From positions 496,001 through 560,000 of the forward strand of contig CM082589.2 in NCBI GenBank assembly GCA_040954595.2: a stretch of 64,000 bases of DNA, written 5' to 3'. A program made the translations under genes and the position numbers. Source of the stretch: Balanoglossus misakiensis (Eukaryota; Hemichordata). This document shows positions 61,601 to 64,000 of the stretch, piece by piece. The notes under the pieces were generated by a model. The model was not told the origin of the DNA and made no database searches. It worked only from the letters and a program-made list of their open reading frames with translations. How positions within the stretch are numbered: position 1 is the first letter of the stretch; each line of letters opens with the position of its first letter.

Positions 61601-64000
61601 ACCTTGAAATACATTGATGGGGTCTAATATTGCTCCCATTGCTTCCTGGATGTTACTGCCGTCTAGGAGGAATTCTGGCAAGGATGGTAACACTGGTCTA
61701 CTGAAATTTGCCAAGGCTTCCAACAGAACCATGTATTCCTGAATGTTGGCAGCGTATTCCTGCCAGCTGAAATCCACTATGCCGGAATCTTCATTAGACT
61801 CCATGAACTGAGAAGGGAATATGGATATTTCATTATGATCACAAGTATTGGAAATACCATATGTGGTCTATCACTTTGTCACTGACAGTTGTGACCACTC
61901 CTTATATATTTGTGAGTAAGACGAAATTTCATCAATACCATCAAACATGAAGCAATGCATGAAATCGCTTTGGTATTCACATTTCAAATCCCATGTCATT
62001 ACCTCTCTCATTACATCTGCTATCTCATCATTGTTTAGTAAATCCTGCAGAAGAAAGTCACCATCCATTGGAAAACACAAGATCTTTGAAACACTTGTCA
62101 GATTCACTGTTGCAGGGAAAGTGAATGCTTGACTCAGCGCCTGTGGATCGCAGAGTGTGTTGTTCAGTTGTCCTCTCATAACCAATAACACTAACTGTAA
62201 AATGACGAAGACAGAATGAAAGCTATGATTATCATGAAGTGCATATAATAGCCAACAGTAGATATCTCTTGCAATGCCGAGTCGCCTCATAAAAAGTGAA
62301 AAAGTGAAAACTCATAAAGACTTATATTACTTGGTAAGCAACCCATTGCTATGGCAATGAACCAAGTCTTGCAAGATCTCACAGTTTATCTTACCTTCTG
62401 TGGAGTTGTCATCATAGTGAGTGTTGCTTGAATGACATCAGGAAGAAATGTAACAGATGTTTTGATGTAATCTGCAAAGAATGTAGTATTCTTGAACATC
62501 CTGTCTAAGGTCAACCCTTCATCTGTAAAAAAATTCAATATATCAATTTAGAATAATTTACACCAAAGTACTAATGATAAGGATGTTACACACGACAGAT
62601 TTACATCATGGGAAAATATTTATCACACATTTTAAGGAGGACATACATGAACTGTACTTACCTAGAACTTGTCTAAGTTTAGTGTTTATAAACTCCATGA
62701 CAGCGTTGTTTGTTTGGAAGGATTTCAAGACACTGTTCCATTCTTCATTGTCAATCAACATGTTATCAATACTGTCCAGCATAAAAGCCATTGTATCAAT
62801 ATAGCTGTAATGTAGAATGATATGTTCATGTCAGTTATAGACAACAACGCCATACTAATCATTAGTTAATTGGTTGCTTGTCTTTGTATACTTGCTTCTT
62901 GATTGGTTGATTGTTTCATGCATGATTGATTGATTGATTCAATGTATTACTTACTTATTGCTTATTGGCATATTTAACCTTGCAATCATCTCTTGCAGAT
63001 TAACATTCCAAATGGTGCCATTCATTAAAGATTGCGGCAGTGAGAGGAAGACAGGAAGATCTTGCAAATTCTGCAGTTCCATTGTTTTCGCTGCATATTC
63101 TTCAAGGGTCTTGATATAATCCAGCCACGAGAATGCACCAGGATTACTCAACTCTTCCATCTACATGGAAGAAAGAAGTAAAGTTACATACAGTTGTAAA
63201 AACTTTAACAAAGCATCCTCATGTGTGGACACAGCAATAACACACTTCTATTCAAAAGTTCAAAGAACCTAATTACTTACATGTAAAGGTTACTAAGGAC
63301 TTAAAGAAAACTTTATTAACTTACACTTGCAAGTAATTGGGCAAAATCCCGGTTTCTCAATAGGTCATGCATGAAAGCATCTGTGTTGAAATTGCAGAGC
63401 AGACGTTGGATTTCTGTGATGTTAGCACTAAAACCAAACTCTTCTCTCAGATCATCAGCATCACAGAGTGTCTCATTCCAATCCCCTGTTATCAACTCTG
63501 ACAGCTGTAATAAAATCAAGAATTAGTTCAATATGTGAATCTCGTGATGTCAATACCAATAGTGCCATTTTAAAGGTCTAAACTTCCATTTTTGCTTCTT
63601 TTTATAAAATTTAAATGATGAAGCCCCCCCCCCCCCAATGATTTATTGTCATTCCCTCGATAAAGTGTTTATCATACCTTTTCTGGTTGTGTGACAACAG
63701 TGAAGAATAAATCAACTAAGTCTGGAAGAGCTTCTGCTGTCTTCTGCATCAACTCGATGTACAGGGTGGCGTTCTCGAAGAGACCATCCAATGATAAACC
63801 ATTCTCTACAATAAGTTGAAAAACATGATCAGGTGAATGTTTAAATGAATGAATTGTTATTACTTTTAGTGCAACATGAGTAAAACATTCAGACCAAAAG
63901 AAAAACACGTGACAAATGGAAAAATCCATACAGATTTAAAGGTAAGTAATGATAAATGCCATACTTACCCATGATATCATCTAGTTTAGCATTTACAAAT
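37556..64000 (-). CDS. ABC transporter subfamily A, long-ectodomain ABCA12/13-like (5' end outside window)
   Basis: This minus-strand gene was reconstructed as 75 consecutive coding exons plus one alternative last exon, about 12.8 kb or 4,260 residues in the window. All junction phases agree. It is a full transporter: giant extracellular domain 1, TM2-6, NBD1, regulatory linker, TM7, extracellular domain 2, TM8-12, NBD2, tail. Both NBDs have Walker A ([20 protein letters not shown]), Q-loop (CPQH, CPQE), signature ([20 protein letters not shown]), Walker B with catalytic Glu (VILDEP, VILMDEP) and H-loop His ([16 protein letters not shown]). ABCA proteins move lipids across membranes; the substrate is unknown here. 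The huge first ectodomain resembles human ABCA12/ABCA13 in scale (ABCA13 is about 5,000 residues), so I call it ABCA12/13-like. Orthology would need a tree. TM1 and the N-terminus lie beyond 64000. Coordinates span both alternative ends; the proximal stop is at 38601. Confidence 0.93.
37634..38600 (-). other. Interval between the two alternative last exons
   Basis: This is 3' UTR of the proximal form and intron of the distal form. It contains no convincing coding exon. The open frame at 37914-38132 has no family motif. I noticed no canonical poly(A) signal on the minus strand. Confidence 0.5.
38601..38693 (-). CDS. ABCA terminal exon, proximal version
   Basis: After T-T-L-D-Q this exon starts V-Y-V-T-M-G-K-R-P (acceptor plus ct at 38694-38695, phase 0), runs 30 codons and stops at TGA (38601-38603). 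The tail is acidic (E-N-E-A-F-E-D) and ends V-D-M-D. V-Y-V-T-M aligns with the conserved V-F-V-N-F of ABCA C-termini. No AATAAA or ATTAAA was seen on the minus strand between it and the distal exon. Confidence 0.75.
   Translation of the reverse strand, partial: VYVTMGKRPDTHSGVENEAFEDAAVQVDMD
38743..38759. repeat. (AG)n microsatellite
   Basis: AG dinucleotide run in the intron just upstream (in transcription order) of the proximal ABCA terminal exon. Confidence 0.85.
39058..40861 (-). CDS. ABCA nucleotide-binding domain 2
   Basis: Exons: 40741-40861, 40557-40625, 40314-40420, 39870-40113, 39665-39768, 39329-39527, 39058-39195. Walker A is [17 protein letters not shown]-loop [19 protein letters not shown], signature [17 protein letters not shown], Walker [14 protein letters not shown] (split by an intron after the Met), and H-loop [15 protein letters not shown]. 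The last exon ([11 protein letters not shown]) is the regulatory domain and ends T-T-L-D-Q at a phase 0 donor, which feeds either of two terminal exons. All catalytic residues are present. Confidence 0.95.
40166..40262. repeat. Diverged copy of the same repeat family
   Basis: GTGGCCTTTACAGACAGGTCC at the left and a TATACAGAGGAGGCCAC arm at the right frame a diverged core containing GACAAGTTTCC. It lies in the ABCA intron 40114-40313. Confidence 0.45.
41023..42254 (-). CDS. ABCA transmembrane domain 2 (TM8-TM12)
   Basis: Exons: 42077-42254, 41819-41934, 41498-41636, 41023-41279. Hydrophobic stretches are [20 protein letters not shown], then W-L-A-N-F-L-W-D-M followed by [54 protein letters not shown] and a last helix [31 protein letters not shown] is the ABCA coupling-helix motif. 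The region between the last two helices ([10 protein letters not shown]) is the standard membrane-proximal helix. Confidence 0.92.
42441..44253 (-). CDS. ABCA TM7 and second extracellular domain
   Basis: Exons: 43977-44253, 43656-43754, 42997-43309, 42751-42862, 42441-42501. A basic K-R-R-K-R-G stretch precedes [14 protein letters not shown] and TM7 ([17 protein letters not shown]). The second ectodomain is short compared with the first. It has cysteines in T-T-C-M-A-D and N-C-T-C-S, a Y-F-R-V-R-Y-G-G core, and [15 protein letters not shown], the usual ABCA motif before TM8. The 43310-43655 intron holds a 182-bp inverted-repeat element. Confidence 0.9.
43414..43595. mobile_element. MITE with perfect terminal inverted repeats and TTAA ends
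   Basis: The left end reads TTAA AGGTATACGGTCACCT and the right end is its exact reverse complement, giving about 16 bp of perfect inverted repeat bounded by TTAA on both sides. Length is 182 bp, with no open frame of note. TTAA termini are typical of piggyBac-type non-autonomous elements. It lies in an ABCA intron (43310-43655). A decayed relative lies at 54523-54610. Confidence 0.8.
44424..44973 (-). CDS. ABCA regulatory linker after NBD1
   Basis: Exons: 44762-44973 and 44424-44595. The first encodes the ABCA regulatory fold and ends N-T-T-L-E-Q. The next starts I-F-L-K-L-S, together forming the conserved TTLEQ-[IV]FL motif. It then becomes acidic and Ser-rich ([13 protein letters not shown]), a plausible phosphorylated segment before TM7. 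The 44762 exon uses a weak GTTGGT donor, chosen because phase and the TTLEQ motif both require it. Confidence 0.87.
45096..47138 (-). CDS. ABCA nucleotide-binding domain 1
   Basis: Exons: 46977-47138, 46422-46614, 46120-46251, 45915-45995, 45568-45764, 45096-45389. The first exon carries [13 protein letters not shown], the conserved ABCA link from TM6. Walker A is split by an intron right after G-K-T-T-T. The Q-loop is CPQHNALF, the signature [15 protein letters not shown], Walker [13 protein letters not shown], and the H-loop [14 protein letters not shown]. After [10 protein letters not shown] the last exon runs into a charged, Ser-rich linker. All ATPase residues are present, so this NBD should be active. 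Confidence 0.95.
47266..48928 (-). CDS. ABCA transmembrane domain 1 (TM2-TM6)
   Basis: Exons: 48643-48928, 48333-48447, 47963-48153, 47675-47813, 47266-47470. The first exon has the family motif L-P[10 protein letters not shown] and then Y-V-Q-D-M/Y-L-Q-D-M-type sequence leading into TM2. Hydrophobic segments follow: [18 protein letters not shown]; a pair in [20 protein letters not shown] and [18 protein letters not shown]; then [20 protein letters not shown]; and [19 protein letters not shown]. The E-K-E-H-G-L-E-E coupling helix follows TM2, and M-K-V-M-G-L at the next exon start is typical of ABCA proteins. Confidence 0.92.
48951..49030. repeat. Partial/tandem copy of the same repeat family
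   Basis: The unit TAGTGGTCACTTCTCTA occurs about twice and a half, ending TATAGTGGCCACTTTG, preceded by CAGTCAAACTTGAGTTAGTGG. It lies in the ABCA intron 48929-49141. Confidence 0.5.
49142..50976 (-). CDS. ABCA ectodomain membrane-proximal part, with dibasic cleavage site
   Basis: Exons: a 50782-50976, then 50323-50674, 49964-50103, 49618-49734, 49142-49400. The a exon is the last cassette copy ([15 protein letters not shown]). The following b-like exon is longer (352 nt, phase 0-1) and leaves the cassette pattern. It contains G-K-R-R-K-R-D (50373-50390), a strong furin-type site, followed by an R-G-D. The last exons resemble the conserved ABCA1-type region just before TM2 and end in an N-K-M-L-A-S-like stretch. 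The apparent long open frame 49769-50716 reads through an intron in frame; the splice sites at 50322 and 50104 argue against retention. Confidence 0.87.
50203..50281. repeat. Second copy of the CTGTCTATAGTGGCC-type repeat
   Basis: It starts GACCTGTCCATAAAAACCAC, has the shared core AGGTTAGGAAAGTCCCTCGA, and ends TTATAGACAGGTT. It lies in an ABCA intron (50104-50322) and has the same orientation and order of parts as the 57656 copy. Confidence 0.6.
51105..52178 (-). CDS. ABCA ectodomain unit 10: exons a-b-c-d
   Basis: Exons: a 51984-52178, b 51644-51855, c 51368-51495, d 51105-51226. The a exon pair is PIICDEDQV and NQLCTV, with N-E-T. The b exon has E-N-P-D-W-S-T-L-M. The c exon has F-E-P-F-L-H-D-L-P, like the L-E-P-F-L-D and L-D-P-F-L-R of units 9 and 7. 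Confidence 0.88.
52308..53515 (-). CDS. ABCA ectodomain unit 9: exons a-b-c-d
   Basis: Exons: a 53300-53515, b 52891-53108, c 52640-52773, d 52308-52444. The a exon pair is TAVCDEAAL and SMMCGM. A donor at GAACAG|GTAATA was preferred over a later AAA|GTAATT on consensus and on alignment with other a exons. The b exon starts [12 protein letters not shown] and has an extra cysteine in F-N-C-S-T-F. Confidence 0.86.
53612..54920 (-). CDS. ABCA ectodomain unit 8: exons a-b-c-d
   Basis: Exons: a 54708-54920, b 54245-54462, c 53962-54107, d 53612-53748. The a exon pair is ESVCDPEQF and QTLCDI, with an N-E-T sequon. The b exon has D-V-E-W-R-K-V-I. The c exon (146 nt) is the longest of its class. The b-to-a intron (54463-54707) carries a decayed TTAA-flanked element. 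Confidence 0.88.
54523..54610. mobile_element. Decayed, internally deleted copy of the TTAA element
   Basis: It begins TTAAAGGTA and ends near TTAA. In inverted orientation it shares CACCCACTGAAAATC, CCATGxTAACxGTGG and ATAGGTGAC with the element at 43414-43595. About half of the element is missing. It lies in the intron between ABCA exons 54245-54462 and 54708-54920. Confidence 0.6.
55009..56176 (-). CDS. ABCA ectodomain unit 7: exons a-b-c-d
   Basis: Exons: a 55976-56176, b 55612-55829, c 55318-55448, d 55009-55130. The a exon pair is DIFCNLESF and QTMCNI. Its donor was chosen as TGG|GTATTA because the distance from D-I-L matches other a exons. A GTAAAG 15 nt further on is possible and would add five residues. 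The d exon ends VSPEN. Confidence 0.85.
55553..55590. repeat. (CA)n and (ACAG)n simple repeats
   Basis: A CA run followed by an ACAG tetranucleotide array in the ABCA intron between exons 55318-55448 and 55612-55829. Confidence 0.85.
56297..57962 (-). CDS. ABCA ectodomain unit 6, with a 339-nt c-b fusion exon
   Basis: Exons: a 57774-57962, b 57390-57613, fusion 56864-57202, c 56596-56720, d 56297-56421. The a exon pair is SFVCDGDKL and DALCGA. The fusion exon (phase 2-2) starts after a strong polypyrimidine acceptor. Its first half aligns with c exons ([16 protein letters not shown]) and its second half with b exons, ending in the standard phase-2 donor. The d exon here is atypical and ends F-N-I-W-Q. 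Confidence 0.85.
57656..57731. repeat. Dispersed inverted-repeat element (CTGTCTATAGTGGCC family)
   Basis: The left arm GACCTGTCTGTAAAGGCCA and the right arm GGCCACTATAGACAGGTT are near reverse complements, around a core with AGTTTAGGAAAGTCCCTTGA. It occupies half of a 160-nt ABCA intron. Related copies are at 50203-50281, 48951-49030 and 40166-40262. Confidence 0.65.
58154..59520 (-). CDS. ABCA ectodomain unit 5, with one extra 2-2 exon
   Basis: Exons: a 59329-59520, b 58997-59196, extra 58699-58851, c 58393-58523, d 58154-58281. The a exon pair is [10 protein letters not shown] and YAICSV. The extra exon (153 nt, phase 2-2) starts like a c exon ([10 protein letters not shown]) and ends like a b exon ([18 protein letters not shown]). 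It therefore looks like a shortened c-b fusion. Confidence 0.84.
59688..60784 (-). CDS. ABCA ectodomain unit 4: exons a-b-c-d
   Basis: Exons: a 60590-60784, b 60228-60445, c 59968-60098, d 59688-59809. The cysteine pair in a is TTLCENGEF and RFICSV, with N-L-T sequons. The b exon has N-I-N-W-T-E-W. The c exon has [10 protein letters not shown]; the d exon ends VNSDK. Confidence 0.88.
60988..62194 (-). CDS. ABCA ectodomain unit 3: exons a-b-c-d
   Basis: Exons: a 62003-62194, b 61593-61807, c 61297-61427, d 60988-61124. The cassette phases are the same as in unit 2. The a exon has the cysteine pair NTLCDPQAL and SKILCFP, and an N-L-T sequon. The b exon has D-F-S-W-Q-E-Y; the d exon ends VYPDK. 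Confidence 0.88.
62395..63504 (-). CDS. ABCA ectodomain unit 2: exons a-b-c-d
   Basis: Exons: a 63325-63504, b 62955-63160, c 62662-62804, d 62395-62522, with phases 0-0, 0-2, 2-1, 1-0. The a exon holds the cysteine pair ETLCDADDL and RLLCNF. The b exon holds F-S-W-L-D-Y and ends SN plus split Asn. The d exon is too short for a simple open-frame scan but is in frame and ends TTPQK before GTAAGA. Confidence 0.87.
62923..62939. repeat. (GATT)n microsatellite beside a splice donor
   Basis: Four GATT units in the ABCA intron, about 15 nt below the donor of the exon 62955-63160. A similar AATC run is at 21720-21737. Confidence 0.8.
63624..63636. repeat. Poly-C tract of 13
   Basis: Uninterrupted C run in the ABCA intron between exons 63325-63504 and 63678-63805. 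G13 on the transcribed sense strand. Confidence 0.9.
63678..64000 (-). CDS. ABCA ectodomain unit 1 (partial): exons c and d
   Basis: Exons: c 63969 to beyond 64000, and d 63678-63805. The cut c exon ends [11 protein letters not shown], matching the c-exon end [11 protein letters not shown] of the next unit. The d exon (phase 1 to 0) is helical and ends with P-E-K before a GTATGA donor, the standard d-exon ending. Confidence 0.85.

Overview
The window looks like intron-dense, AT-rich nuclear DNA of a marine invertebrate deuterostome. The evidence is short spliced exons (60-350 nt) with good GT/AG sites, frequent CA, TCTG and ACATGTA-type simple sequence, small TTAA-flanked inverted-repeat elements, and a secreted EGF-CUB-EGF protein. 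As I recall, that architecture is known from sea urchin fibropellins. An ambulacrarian (echinoderm or hemichordate) is my best guess; the species cannot be read from the sequence.

Two large genes lie head-to-tail on the minus strand, and both run off the window. Gene 1 (34678 down to below position 1) encodes a secreted or extracellular-matrix protein: signal peptide, one EGF module, one CUB domain, then 52 more EGF modules. I resolved 55 coding exons totalling about 6.67 kb. Each EGF module sits on its own exon and every internal exon is symmetric phase 1-1. The C-terminus lies outside the window.

Gene 2 (from beyond 64000 down to 38601, or to 37556 by an alternative last exon) encodes a very large full ABC transporter of subfamily A, of the ABCA12/13 long-ectodomain type. 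I resolved 75 coding exons plus an alternative last exon, about 12.8 kb. In order they encode a giant first extracellular domain (about 49142-64000), transmembrane helices 2-6, NBD1, a regulatory linker, TM7, a second ectodomain, TM8-12, NBD2 and a short tail. Both nucleotide-binding domains look catalytically intact.

The most notable structure is the gene 2 ectodomain. It is built from a tandemly repeated four-exon cassette (about 220 residues, intron phases 0-0, 0-2, 2-1, 1-0) with ten copies of its first exon, each holding a conserved cysteine pair. Two places show apparent fusion of neighbouring cassette exons. The gene also has two similar, tandem, mutually exclusive terminal exons.

The rest is introns, a roughly 2.8 kb intergenic/promoter interval (34679-37555), a 4.1 kb first intron of gene 1, microsatellites and several MITE-like inverted repeats. 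I found no convincing plus-strand gene, RNA gene or CRISPR array. The two genes share no obvious pathway.
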